A stretch of 36,156 nt of DNA from NCBI GenBank assembly GCA_009783885.1, contig WRCN01000019.1:1-36156 (forward strand). Reading direction: 5' to 3'. The notes below the pieces were generated by a model. The model ran no database searches, was not told the origin of the DNA, and was given only the letters and a program-made list of their open reading frames with translations. Source of the stretch: Bacteroidales bacterium (lineage in GTDB: Bacteria > Bacteroidota > Bacteroidia > Bacteroidales > P3). Position 1 is the first letter of the stretch. Each line of letters opens with the position of its first letter. Shown piece after piece: positions 15,501 through 23,195 of the stretch. The position numbers were made by a program, and so were the translations under genes.

Positions 15501-15998
15501 TCATTGCGGCAAAACATCACTCGACGATAAAACCACAAGAAAATGCCCAAAATTCGACAATTCAACGGTGAGTTTGTATTTACCTTTATGTTCGACCACT
15601 TCTCCTGAAAAGCCTTTAAATTGACCTGTTTGGATAGTTATAACTGTTCCGATAGGAAGTTTTTCCGTAGAAAATTTGATAAGGCTGTCTGCGGCTTTTT
15701 CAACAAAATCCCGAAAGCGTTGCAATTCCAAATCGGAAATACAAACTGGAACATTATTATGCTTCAAAAAACGAGAAACACCGGGTGTTTGAAGCACTTG
15801 AAAATGGTCTTTGTAAGAAACTTTCACAAAAACATAACCCGACAATACAACCATTTCTACCCATTTTTTACGATCACTCCATTGCCGGAGTTGTTTCTGT
15901 ATAGGTAGATAAATAATTATTCCTTTTTTTTCAAGCCTTTCAGCGACTTTTTTTTCGGTTCGTGATAAAACGTGTATGACGTGCCATTGCGGTTTCAT
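15501..15998 (-). CDS. UpxY-like NusG paralogue (transcription antiterminator)
   Basis: A 165-residue protein. The N-terminal NGN domain starts WHVIHVLSRTEKKVAERLEKKGIIIYLPIQKQLRQWSDRKKWVEMVVLSGYVFVKV, with the W-x-V/K-V/G-Y-V-F-V pattern of NusG. A KOW motif follows at about 112-150 (IGTVITIQTGQFKGFSGEVVEHKGKYKLTVEL). The length and the RKKW element resemble the UpxY antiterminators that lead capsule operons in Bacteroides. Here the gene is alone: the gene downstream on its left is convergent and no polysaccharide operon follows. Its ATG is only 4 nt from the -7 box, so the mRNA is nearly leaderless. It could act on a distant locus or be a relic. Confidence 0.85.
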   Translation of the reverse strand: MKPQWHVIHVLSRTEKKVAERLEKKGIIIYLPIQKQLRQWSDRKKWVEMVVLSGYVFVKVSYKDHFQVLQTPGVSRFLKHNNVPVCISDLELQRFRDFVEKAADSLIKFSTEKLPIGTVITIQTGQFKGFSGEVVEHKGKYKLTVELSNFGHFLVVLSSSDVLPQ

Positions 15999-16002
15999 GT
16001 GG

Positions 16003-16010
16003 CAAAGATA
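16003..16010 (-). promoter_or_regulatory. -7 promoter box of the UpxY-like gene
   Basis: The minus strand reads TATCTTTG; four nt separate it from the ATG at 15998. No ideal -33 element was found. Confidence 0.7.
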
Positions 16011-16122
16011 CGAAAAAAATCTGAACCTTGATTTCTATAAAATTAAAAAGATTATCAAGAAAGTAAAATCTTATGAAATCGTAAAAATCTTAATAAAATC
16101 ATGGTTTTAACATTTTTTTTCG

Positions 16123-16130
16123 TATCTTTG
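16123..16130 (+). promoter_or_regulatory. -7 promoter box of the tryptophanase gene
   Basis: TATCTTTG, 35 nt before the ATG at 16166. No tnaC-like leader peptide is visible. Confidence 0.75.
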
Positions 16131-16165
16131 CAAGTTAAAGCAGACTAAATTAAAAATCAAAAACC

Positions 16166-17542
16166 ATGAATTTACCATTCGCAGAATCATTTAAAATCAA
16201 AATGGTGGAACCCATCCGTCGCAGTACGCGGGAAGAGCGTGAAAAATGGATGAAAGATGCCAACTACAATTTATTCAAACTTAAATCTGATTACGTATTT
16301 ATTGATTTGCTCACCGACTCCGGAACGGGTGCTATGAGCGATAAACAGTGGTCGGAACTCATGCTTGGCGACGAAAGTTATGCCGGTGCTCGTTCATATT
16401 ACAACATGAAAGAGGCGATCAAAACCATTTTAAATTTTGATTATTTTTTGCCGACACATCAAGGTCGTGCTGCTGAAAATGTTCTGTTTTCAGTGCTTAT
16501 CAAAGAAGGCGATATCATTCCCGGAAATTCGCATTTTGATACAACGAAAGGTCATATCGAATTTCGCAAAGCCATTGCACTCGACGTTACAATTGATGAA
16601 GCGAAAGATACGCAAATCGACCTGCCGTTCAAAGGTAATCACGATTTGAAAAAATTGGAAGATGCGATGGCTAAACATGCCGACAAAGTTCCGTTTATTT
16701 TGGTTACCGTAACGAACAATACAGCAGGTGGACAGCCCGTTTCGATGGAGTGCATTAAAGGCGTTCGTGCGATTGCTGATAAATACAAAAAAATGGTAGT
16801 TTTCGATTCGGCACGATTTGCTGAGAATGCCTATTTTATTAAAACTCGCGAGAAAGGTTATGAAAACAAAACGATCAAAGAAATCGTGAAAGAAATGTAT
16901 TCATACGCCGATGCTATGACAATGAGCGCAAAGAAAGACGCGATTGTGAACATGGGCGGATTTATTGCCACGAAACACCAAGATTTGTTCGAAAAAGCAT
17001 GTATGTTCAACATCATGTTCGAAGGTTATATCACTTATGGCGGAATGTCCGGACGCGACATGAACGCCTTGGCTGTAGGCTTAGATGAAGGCACAGAATT
17101 TGAATATTTGGAAACTCGTATCAAACAAGTGGAATATTTAGGTAAAAAATTGGACGAGTACGGTATTCCGTATCAACGTCCTGCCGGAGGTCATGCGATT
17201 TTTATAGATGCCAAAAAAGTATTGAGCAATGTTCCTCGCGAGCAATTTCCGGCGCAAACTTTGGGTGTAGAATTGTATTTGGAAGCGGGTGTTCGCGGTG
17301 TAGAAATCGGCGCTATTCTTGCGGATAGAGACCCTGTTACGAGAGAAAATCGTTTTCCTGAATTGGAATTATTACGTTTGGCAATTCCTCGCAGAACGTA
17401 CACTAACAACCACATGGATTTGGTTGCAGCAGCACTGAAAAATGTTTATGATCGTCGGGATGCCATCACAAAAGGTTTTACAATTGTGAAAGAACAGCCG
17501 ATCATGCGCCATTTCACGGTGGATTTGGAACGTGTGAAATAA
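16166..17542 (+). CDS. tnaA: Tryptophanase (PLP-dependent beta-eliminating lyase)
   Basis: A 458-residue cytoplasmic PLP enzyme that splits L-tryptophan into indole, pyruvate and ammonia. Visible family elements are IDLLTDSGTGAMSDKQW, PTHQGRAAENVLF, TNNTAGGQPVSM and the PLP lysine in MSAKKDA (Lys257, same number as in tyrosine phenol-lyase). Two points favour tryptophanase over tyrosine phenol-lyase. It has DSARFAENAYFIK where the phenol-lyase has ATRCVENAYFIK. It also has VEIG where the phenol-lyase carries the phenol-binding Arg (MERG). Length is normal. It has its own promoter and no neighbouring tryptophan permease; supply may come from imported peptides. Indole may also serve as a signal. 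Confidence 0.88.
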   Translation: MNLPFAESFKIKMVEPIRRSTREEREKWMKDANYNLFKLKSDYVFIDLLTDSGTGAMSDKQWSELMLGDESYAGARSYYNMKEAIKTILNFDYFLPTHQGRAAENVLFSVLIKEGDIIPGNSHFDTTKGHIEFRKAIALDVTIDEAKDTQIDLPFKGNHDLKKLEDAMAKHADKVPFILVTVTNNTAGGQPVSMECIKGVRAIADKYKKMVVFDSARFAENAYFIKTREKGYENKTIKEIVKEMYSYADAMTMSAKKDAIVNMGGFIATKHQDLFEKACMFNIMFEGYITYGGMSGRDMNALAVGLDEGTEFEYLETRIKQVEYLGKKLDEYGIPYQRPAGGHAIFIDAKKVLSNVPREQFPAQTLGVELYLEAGVRGVEIGAILADRDPVTRENRFPELELLRLAIPRRTYTNNHMDLVAAALKNVYDRRDAITKGFTIVKEQPIMRHFTVDLERVK

Positions 17543-17696
17543 AAAATTAACATTTTTCAAAAATTCAACACAAGTTTTGGCGATTTTTGTAGTTTTGTTT
17601 TCCTTGTTTGACAATGGTTTCAGAGAGTTTTGTTAAAAGATTTTAAGTTTTAACATTTTTTAACTTAATTTTTTCGATTTGTGTTTCTTTTTGGTA

Positions 17697-17704
17697 TAAT
17701 TTTG
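17697..17704 (+). promoter_or_regulatory. -7 promoter box of the ORF6N gene
   Basis: TAATTTTG fits TAnnTTTG, 28 nt before the ATG at 17733. The 190-nt gap from 17543 holds no other feature that I can support. Confidence 0.6.
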
Positions 17705-17732
17705 TAAATTATTAACCAAAAAAATCAAACTT

Positions 17733-18365
17733 ATGGAAAACCTAATCAATTTACCAAATGTGAATGATAAAATCATTTGCATCAGAAATGAAAATGTTAT
17801 TTTAGATAGCGATGTGGCTGTGCTTTACGGAGTAGAAACTATGCGTATCAACGAGGCAGTTAGAAACAACCTCAAAAAATTCCCAAAAGGGTACGTTTTT
17901 GAAATTAATAATCAGGAATTTAAGAGTTTGATATCGAAAATTTCGATATCAAGTTGGGGCGGAACACGTAAATTACCTAAAGCATTCACAGAAAAAGGTT
18001 TATATATGCTCGCAACAATTCTCAAAAGCGACCGAGCAATAGAAGCCACAATCGCAATCGTAGAAACATTTGCAAAATTAAAACAATTAACCAACAACAT
18101 CGCAATCATAAACTCAATGGATTCGGAAATTATTGAACCCGAAATCATAGAATCAACAGGCGGCTTGTTTAATGAACTCTTTTTTTCGGGACTTCCAACA
18201 TCAGCGGAGACTTCTGTCGAATTTAATATTGGCGTGATGAAAGGAAAACGTACCATAAAAAGTGAAAATCCGGATATTTTGAAAAATACCCAAATTCTGC
18301 AAAATGAAATTGACGAATTAAAAAAAATGATTGTAAAAATGAATGAACGATTAGAAAAAATGTAA
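17733..18365 (+). CDS. ORF6N-domain protein
   Basis: A 210-residue protein. Residues about 10-110 form an ORF6N domain: IICIRNENVILDSDVAVLYGVETMRINEAVRNNLKKFPKGYVF, then SSWGGTRKLPKAFTEKGLYMLATIL. ORF6N/KilA-N type domains occur in phage antirepressors and are thought to bind DNA. The C-terminus (about 175-210) is a charged coiled coil (NTQILQNEIDELKKMIVKMNERL) that would allow oligomers. Many Bacteroidota chromosomes carry such genes singly, without a prophage, as here. A 25-bp palindrome (17928-17952) within the gene encodes the SLISKISIS segment and may be an in-frame insertion. The function in the cell is unknown. Confidence 0.85.
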   Translation: MENLINLPNVNDKIICIRNENVILDSDVAVLYGVETMRINEAVRNNLKKFPKGYVFEINNQEFKSLISKISISSWGGTRKLPKAFTEKGLYMLATILKSDRAIEATIAIVETFAKLKQLTNNIAIINSMDSEIIEPEIIESTGGLFNELFFSGLPTSAETSVEFNIGVMKGKRTIKSENPDILKNTQILQNEIDELKKMIVKMNERLEKM

Positions 18366-18375
18366 AAATTTTTCG

Positions 18376-18383
18376 TATCTTTG
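18376..18383 (+). promoter_or_regulatory. -7 promoter box of the nitrilase-tamL unit
   Basis: TATCTTTG, 21 nt before the ATG at 18405. Confidence 0.75.
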
Positions 18384-18404
18384 CAAAAAATCTAAAAATC
18401 ATTT

Positions 18405-19220
18405 ATGCAATCGGAAAATTTAGATATTCATCTCATACAATTTTCTCCCGAATGGGGGGAAATAAAGACCACGTTGGAAAAATTGGAAACGCTAATTTAT
18501 TCATCGACCGGTAGGAATCAAAAATTTTCGACCCCTACGTTGGTTGTACTTCCAGAAATGTTCTCCACAGGGTTTAAATTCCGAAAAGAAGTGGCAGAAC
18601 CCATGAACGGCGAAACCGTGCAATGGATGAAACAAACTGCACAATCGCTGAATACTGCTATTTACGGAAGTTTGCTGATTTTGGAAAACGATAAATTATA
18701 CAATCGAGGAATTTTTGTATTTCCAAACGGAGACATTCAATATTATGACAAACGGCATTGTTTTGTGATGAGCGATGAACCGAAATATATCACGCCGGGA
18801 ACTAAAATTGTAACTGTTGATTATGCAGGTTGGCGATTAAGATTAAGTATTTGCCATGATTTGCGATATCCGGTATGGAGTCGAAATACTTACAAAAACG
18901 GACATTACGACTATGACATTTTGCTAAATGTGGCTTCGTGGGCAGATAGTCGGGCTCATGTTTGGCGCACGTTGTTGCACGCCAGAGCGATCGAAAACTT
19001 GGCGTATTGTATGGGTGTAAATCGTGTGGGACAAGATGGCGAAGGGGTGAGTTACAGAGGCGATTCGATGATTGTGGATGCCAAAGGAACCGCATTGGCT
19101 ATGGCCAATCCAAACGAAGAACAAGCTGTTTTTGTTCAAATAAAAAAATCTACATTAGACGAGTTTCGACAAAAATTTAATATTGGCACGATTTGGGATT
19201 CCTTTGAAATTAAAATATAA
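18405..19220 (+). CDS. Omega-amidase-type nitrilase (YafV-like), with a repeat-derived insertion
   Basis: A 271-residue cytoplasmic carbon-nitrogen hydrolase. The catalytic triad is visible: Glu51 (VLPEMFSTGF), Lys116 (YDKRHCF) and Cys150 (SICHDLRYPVWSRN). The DLRYPVWSRN sequence and overall length match the YafV/omega-amidase branch, which hydrolyses 2-oxoglutaramate or 2-oxosuccinamate and repairs by-products of transaminases. Residues about 36-45 (TGRNQKFSTP) are extra relative to what I expect between the first helix and the LVVLPEMF strand. They are encoded by a decayed 28-bp palindrome (18511-18538). The active site lies outside the insert, so activity may be kept. The gene overlaps the start of tamL. 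Confidence 0.87.
   Translation: MQSENLDIHLIQFSPEWGEIKTTLEKLETLIYSSTGRNQKFSTPTLVVLPEMFSTGFKFRKEVAEPMNGETVQWMKQTAQSLNTAIYGSLLILENDKLYNRGIFVFPNGDIQYYDKRHCFVMSDEPKYITPGTKIVTVDYAGWRLRLSICHDLRYPVWSRNTYKNGHYDYDILLNVASWADSRAHVWRTLLHARAIENLAYCMGVNRVGQDGEGVSYRGDSMIVDAKGTALAMANPNEEQAVFVQIKKSTLDEFRQKFNIGTIWDSFEIKI
18511..18538. repeat. 28-bp palindromic repeat inside the nitrilase gene
   Basis: GTAGGAATCAAAAA (18511-18524) faces TTTTCGACCCCTAC (18525-18538) with three mismatches. The right arm is nearly identical to the palindrome at 10526-10553. The reading frame stays open across it. Confidence 0.75.
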
Positions 19221-21537
19221 CATAGGTTTTTTGGCAATTTGTTTAATGGTTTTGAGCAGTTGTTCGAGCACGCGTTATGTGCCCGAAGGCGAACTTTTGC
19301 TCAAACAGACTCGTGTAGCAAGAGGAGGGTTTTCAGATTCGCATCTTTCTCGAAACGATTTTGTGCATTTGCAAAGACAACAACCCAATGAACGTTTGCT
19401 GAGATTTCCGTTGAAGTTGAAAATGTACAGTTCGGTAAACAGGGAACGAAAAACTTGGTGGACAGAATTTATGCAAAGGGTAGGAGAACCGCCTGTAATT
19501 TTTGATAGTTTGTATGCCGATCAAACGGTTCAGCGGATGCAGCAATTCCTTGTCAATAACGGGCATTTTAACTCAACGGTCTATTATGTTGTCGACTCAT
19601 TGAGGAGAGCAAAAACCATGCGATTGGTTTTCCATGTTAACACAGGACCCGGTTACCGCTACCGAAACGTGTCGCTTGACATAAGAGATGACAGTTTGGC
19701 TAATTCGCTAAATGACTGGCCGGCACGAACATTAATACGATCAGGACAGCCATATAATGTTGGAATTTTAGATGCCGAACGTGCACGCGTGACGCGACGA
19801 ATGCAAAATATAGGCTTTTTCAATTTCCGCAGAGATAACATTGAATACTTGATAGATAGTGCCTTGAATGCCAATTTGATGGATATCACCATGATTGTTA
19901 ATCCTCCGAGAGACAGCGAACACAACCGAAGATATACATTTGATGAAGTTTATATTTTTCCGGACGAAAGACCAGGACGCTCCAAAGAAAACGTATTCGA
20001 TACAACCATTTATCGCATGCCGAACTCTCGAACAGACACAGCTTTGCAGAATTACTACTTTATACACTCCAAACCGTTGCGAATAAAACCGCATGCGATT
20101 GTTTCCAAACTGTTGATAAGACCCGGAGAAACATATAGTTTGAATAATGTTGATAGAACGTATGAAAATCTGTGGGACTTGCGAGTATTTAGATCTACAA
20201 ACATTAGCATGCATGCACAACCGATAGATACAAATAATCCGCAATATCTATTGAATACATCAATAGAAGTACAACAAGCGCTCACATGGGCAACAGAAGT
20301 AAACCTTGACTTAACCACATCATCGGGTTTACAGGGAACAGCGGCCAATGTTGCACTTCGAAACAGAAATTTATTTGGCGGTGCTGAAATTCTCAGCTTA
20401 CAATTGCGAGGATTGGTAGAAGTGCAATACCTTTTGAATAAAAACAGGAGAAATGAATTTGGTCTTGATTTAATAAATAATTTTGATGTAGGATTAAGTG
20501 CAAACTTAGAGTTTCCACGATTTATTGTACCGTTTAATTTTCAGCAAACATCTCTACACAGACCGCGAACATTGGTGAGTGTCGGTTACTATTATCAACT
20601 CCGACCGACCTTGTATAACCGGCAAACGATCAACACTTCGTTTGCCTATTCTTGGCGACAACCACGCTTTTCACACGTGCTATTCCCCTTAGATATTAAT
20701 TTAGTCAACATCTCTTTAAAACCGGCTTTTGCAGATACAATAGCTGTGCTTTCGGAAACTAATAGACGCTTGCGGTATCAATACGACAATCACTTTATTT
20801 TTGCAGCAAGGTACAGTTTTGCGTTTAGCGGTCAAACTAATCGTCCCGTTAGTTTTAATGCGTTTCGTTTTTCGATAGAATCTTCCGGAAATTCACTTTT
20901 TCTACTCAGCAATTTACTTAATGCTAAAAAAAATGACAGTACCGGTCAGTATCAATTTTTTAATTTGCCTTATGCTCAATATCTGCGTTTTGATGCGGAT
21001 TTGAAACGATATTGGTATTTGACCGATAATCAAGTTCTTGTTACACGATTGATGGGAGGTGTTGGATTTGCTTATGGAAATTTTGAGGTTTTACCTTATG
21101 AAAAAGGTTTTTTTGCAGGAGGAAATAACAATATTCGAGCATGGCCTTTGAATTTCTTGGGGCCGGGAAGTTATGGTGCTCCGGATGGCTCCAAAATTGA
21201 ACGTGTCGGCGATATTGTTTTGGTCGGCAACATCGAATATCGGTTTCCGATTTCGGGCATATTCAACGGCGCATTGTTTGTGGATGCAGGGAATATCTGG
21301 TTGCGTAACGATAGCGAATCATTTCCGGGAGGACTGTTTGAATGGAAAAACGTTCCAAACGATTTAGCCGTTGGTGGAGGTGTAGGACTTCGTTTGGATT
21401 TTAACTTTTTTGTGATTCGTTTAGATGCTGCAGTTCCGTTGAGAGATCCGGCAAAACCAAACGGCGAAAAATGGGTGATTTCAAATACGCAGCTAAGGGA
21501 TTTTGTGTTGAATTTCGGAATTGGATATCCGTTCTAA
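19204..21537 (+). CDS. tamL: TamL-type outer-membrane assembly protein (lipidated TamA/BamA family)
   Basis: About 777 residues. I prefer the TTG start at 19204: it gives a basic N-terminus and a signal peptide with lipobox LSSC (Cys20). A TTG at 19183 is possible. Both overlap the nitrilase gene. After the lipid anchor comes STRYVPEGELLLKQTRV, typical of Bacteroidota TamL. POTRA-like segments follow (about 30-370), including NNGHFNSTVYYVVDS and ..RARVTRRMQNIGFFNF. The C-terminal part is a 16-stranded Omp85 barrel with GFFAGGNNNIRAWPLNFLGPG and PISGIFNGALFVDAGNIW, ending in aromatic Phe. TamA-type proteins insert outer-membrane proteins or pass lipids with TamB; no tamB is in the window. Confidence 0.88.
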   Translation: MKLKYNIGFLAICLMVLSSCSSTRYVPEGELLLKQTRVARGGFSDSHLSRNDFVHLQRQQPNERLLRFPLKLKMYSSVNRERKTWWTEFMQRVGEPPVIFDSLYADQTVQRMQQFLVNNGHFNSTVYYVVDSLRRAKTMRLVFHVNTGPGYRYRNVSLDIRDDSLANSLNDWPARTLIRSGQPYNVGILDAERARVTRRMQNIGFFNFRRDNIEYLIDSALNANLMDITMIVNPPRDSEHNRRYTFDEVYIFPDERPGRSKENVFDTTIYRMPNSRTDTALQNYYFIHSKPLRIKPHAIVSKLLIRPGETYSLNNVDRTYENLWDLRVFRSTNISMHAQPIDTNNPQYLLNTSIEVQQALTWATEVNLDLTTSSGLQGTAANVALRNRNLFGGAEILSLQLRGLVEVQYLLNKNRRNEFGLDLINNFDVGLSANLEFPRFIVPFNFQQTSLHRPRTLVSVGYYYQLRPTLYNRQTINTSFAYSWRQPRFSHVLFPLDINLVNISLKPAFADTIAVLSETNRRLRYQYDNHFIFAARYSFAFSGQTNRPVSFNAFRFSIESSGNSLFLLSNLLNAKKNDSTGQYQFFNLPYAQYLRFDADLKRYWYLTDNQVLVTRLMGGVGFAYGNFEVLPYEKGFFAGGNNNIRAWPLNFLGPGSYGAPDGSKIERVGDIVLVGNIEYRFPISGIFNGALFVDAGNIWLRNDSESFPGGLFEWKNVPNDLAVGGGVGLRLDFNFFVIRLDAAVPLRDPAKPNGEKWVISNTQLRDFVLNFGIGYPF

Positions 21538-21539
21538 AG

Positions 21540-21570
21540 CTATGAGTTATGAGTTAAAAGTTATGAGTTA
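21540..21570. repeat. ATGAGTTA short direct repeats
   Basis: Three copies of TTATGAGTT or a close variant sit in a row just after tamL, separated by AAAAG. This is a low-complexity intergenic repeat. Confidence 0.6.
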
Positions 21571-21578
21571 TAAATATT

Positions 21579-21603
21579 GTAGGGGCGTATTTTACATACG
21601 CCC
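21579..21603. repeat. GTAGGGGCGTAT palindrome upstream of the acyltransferase gene
   Basis: GGGCGTAT (21583-21590) pairs with ATACGCCC (21596-21603) around TTTAC, and the left side begins GTAGG. It ends 12 nt before the ATG at 21616, so it would fold in the leader of that gene if cotranscribed with tamL. Confidence 0.75.
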
Positions 21604-21615
21604 AATAAAAATAGG

Positions 21616-22158
21616 ATGAAAAGAATTGCAAAGTGCATATTAAAATTATTTGGATGGAAAGTCGTTGGAATTGTTCCGCCTGAAGCAAAATATGTATGCA
21701 TTGTTGCACCGCACACCAGTTTTTGGGATTTCATTTGGGGACGCTTAGGCTATTGGAGGATGGGAATTACAGCCGGTTTTTTGATTAAAAAAGAATTTTT
21801 TATCTTCCCGATGAAACGACTTTTGCTTGCTTTGGGCGGAATACCCGTAAATCGTGAACAAGCCAAAAACACGGTGCAATATTGCGTGGATTTATTCAAC
21901 ACTAAAGAAAAGTTGGCGCTCACCATTACGCCCGAAGGTACGCGCAAATACACCACCAAGTGGAAAAAAGGATTCTACTATATCGCACAACAAGCCAATG
22001 TCCCGCTTTACATAGGATTTATTGATTATCAAAAAAAAGAAACCGGCATCCTCACTAAATTTGAAATCACCGGTAATTTTGAAAACGATTTTGCCGAAAT
22101 ACAAAACCTTTTACGAGGATATGTGGCAAAGTTTCCCAAGAATTATTCGCTATCGTAA
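21616..22158 (+). CDS. PlsC-like lysophospholipid acyltransferase
   Basis: A 180-residue protein of the 1-acyl-glycerol-3-phosphate acyltransferase superfamily. It has the catalytic HxxxxD block as HTSFWD (near residue 33), the acceptor block GGIPVNRE (about 75-82) and TPEGTR (about 105-110). It is shorter than typical PlsC (about 240) and lacks a long N-terminal membrane anchor, as in many Bacteroidota members described as glycerol acyltransferases. It should transfer fatty acyl groups to a lysophospholipid or ornithine-type lipid at the inner face of the membrane. No promoter box is visible, so it probably follows from tamL; both serve the envelope. Confidence 0.85.
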   Translation: MKRIAKCILKLFGWKVVGIVPPEAKYVCIVAPHTSFWDFIWGRLGYWRMGITAGFLIKKEFFIFPMKRLLLALGGIPVNREQAKNTVQYCVDLFNTKEKLALTITPEGTRKYTTKWKKGFYYIAQQANVPLYIGFIDYQKKETGILTKFEITGNFENDFAEIQNLLRGYVAKFPKNYSLS

Positions 22159-22176
22159 TAATAATGTAATTTCAAA

Positions 22177-22207
22177 ATTCGTAATTCGTAATTGATAATT
22201 CGTAATT
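22177..22207. repeat. ATTCGTAATT short direct repeats
   Basis: ATTCGTAATT occurs at 22177, 22184 and 22198, the first two overlapping. The TTG at 22192-22194 within it is placed as a -33 element for the next gene. Confidence 0.6.
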
Positions 22208-22214
22208 TTTTTTG

Positions 22215-22222
22215 TATCTTTG
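22215..22222 (+). promoter_or_regulatory. -7 promoter box of the glycosyltransferase gene
   Basis: TATCTTTG with -33 TTG at 22192-22194 (20-nt spacer). Only 7 nt separate the box from the ATG at 22230. Confidence 0.75.
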
Positions 22223-22229
22223 CCCACTT

Positions 22230-23141
22230 ATGTTTTTCTCCATCGTCATAACAACCTACAATGCCGAACCCTATATTTTGGACGCTCTGAACAGCCTAAA
22301 AAATCAGACCTTTCAAGATTTCGAGTGGATTATTACCGACGATTTTTCCACAGATAACACGCTTGATGTTTGCAAAGCATGGGTCGCAAAACATCCGCAA
22401 TTTCAATCGCGATTGAAAATCATCGAAAGTAAAATCAATACAGGTATTTCGGCAAACACAAACCGTGGATTAAAAGTCGCTTCCGGCAAATGGATTCATG
22501 TACTTTCTGGAGATGATGCATTGGTTGAATCTGCACTGGAAAAAACGTATGATTTTGTTAATGCACATCCTGAATTTTCAATTTTTCAAGGTATTGCAGC
22601 ACTTTACAACAATGATTTTTCCGAATCAAATTTCATTGGACATCTTTCTGAAAATTACAAAACATCGGATTTTTTCAATCGTTCGGTAAACCGGCAATAC
22701 CAAATGTTGTTGGATTGGTGTCATGTTGTTGCTCCTGCTGTGTTTTACAAAAAAGATAGTGTTGAAAGTGTTGGTTTTTGTGATGAAAATATTCCGATGA
22801 TTGACGATTGGCCGCTTTATTTGAAATTCACCAAACACGGTTATAAAATTCATTTTTGGAATCAAATTTTGGTCAAATACCGCCAGCATAAAACGTCTAT
22901 CGCCAACGAAAACAAAGGGTTTTTACTAACCGATATCCATCGCAAATGCCGCCCGGTTTATCGTAACTACATTGCACCAAACATCGGATTTTTCAAGAAA
23001 ATAAAATATCACTCAACCTATATTTTTAAAGATGTTTTATATCGTTTTTTCAATTCAAAAAACAATCCGATTGCCCTGTCAATGCTGTTTGTCTGGAGAC
23101 TTTTCAAGAAGCCTTCTTTGGCAAAAAAAATTGAAACATAA
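22230..23141 (+). CDS. Family 2 glycosyltransferase
   Basis: A 303-residue protein. The ATG at 22230 is used because the frame upstream (to a TTG at 22212) covers the promoter box. The N-terminal GT-A fold starts FFSIVITTYNAEPYILDALNSLKNQTFQDFEWIITDDFSTDNT, with the nucleotide-binding TDD. It continues to HVLSGDDALVESAL, where the DxD-like SGDD binds the metal and sugar nucleotide. A later ..PMIDDWPLYLKF fits the acceptor loop with its catalytic Asp. There are no membrane segments apart from a basic, aromatic C-terminus that may sit on the membrane. It probably adds a sugar to a surface glycan; donor and acceptor are unknown. It is a single gene, not part of a glycan cluster. Confidence 0.9.
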   Translation: MFFSIVITTYNAEPYILDALNSLKNQTFQDFEWIITDDFSTDNTLDVCKAWVAKHPQFQSRLKIIESKINTGISANTNRGLKVASGKWIHVLSGDDALVESALEKTYDFVNAHPEFSIFQGIAALYNNDFSESNFIGHLSENYKTSDFFNRSVNRQYQMLLDWCHVVAPAVFYKKDSVESVGFCDENIPMIDDWPLYLKFTKHGYKIHFWNQILVKYRQHKTSIANENKGFLLTDIHRKCRPVYRNYIAPNIGFFKKIKYHSTYIFKDVLYRFFNSKNNPIALSMLFVWRLFKKPSLAKKIET

Positions 23142-23163
23142 CGCTTAATTCAAAAAAAAAACG

Positions 23164-23171
23164 TATCTTTG
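23164..23171 (+). promoter_or_regulatory. -7 promoter box of the dsbD gene
   Basis: TATCTTTG, 24 nt before the ATG at 23196. Confidence 0.75.
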
Positions 23172-23195
23172 TAGGTTACAAAAATTGTAATTCGT

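Noticed and set aside
16011..16165. tnaC-like leader peptide for tryptophanase
   Set aside because: No short frame with a Trp codon and Pro stall site lies between the promoter box and the ATG.
16166..17542. Tyrosine phenol-lyase instead of tryptophanase
   Set aside because: The position of the phenol-binding Arg is Ile (VEIG) and the DSARFAENAYFIK block is of the tryptophanase type.
22212..22229. Glycosyltransferase start at TTG 22212
   Set aside because: This part covers the -7 box itself; the ATG at 22230 begins directly before the GT2 fold.
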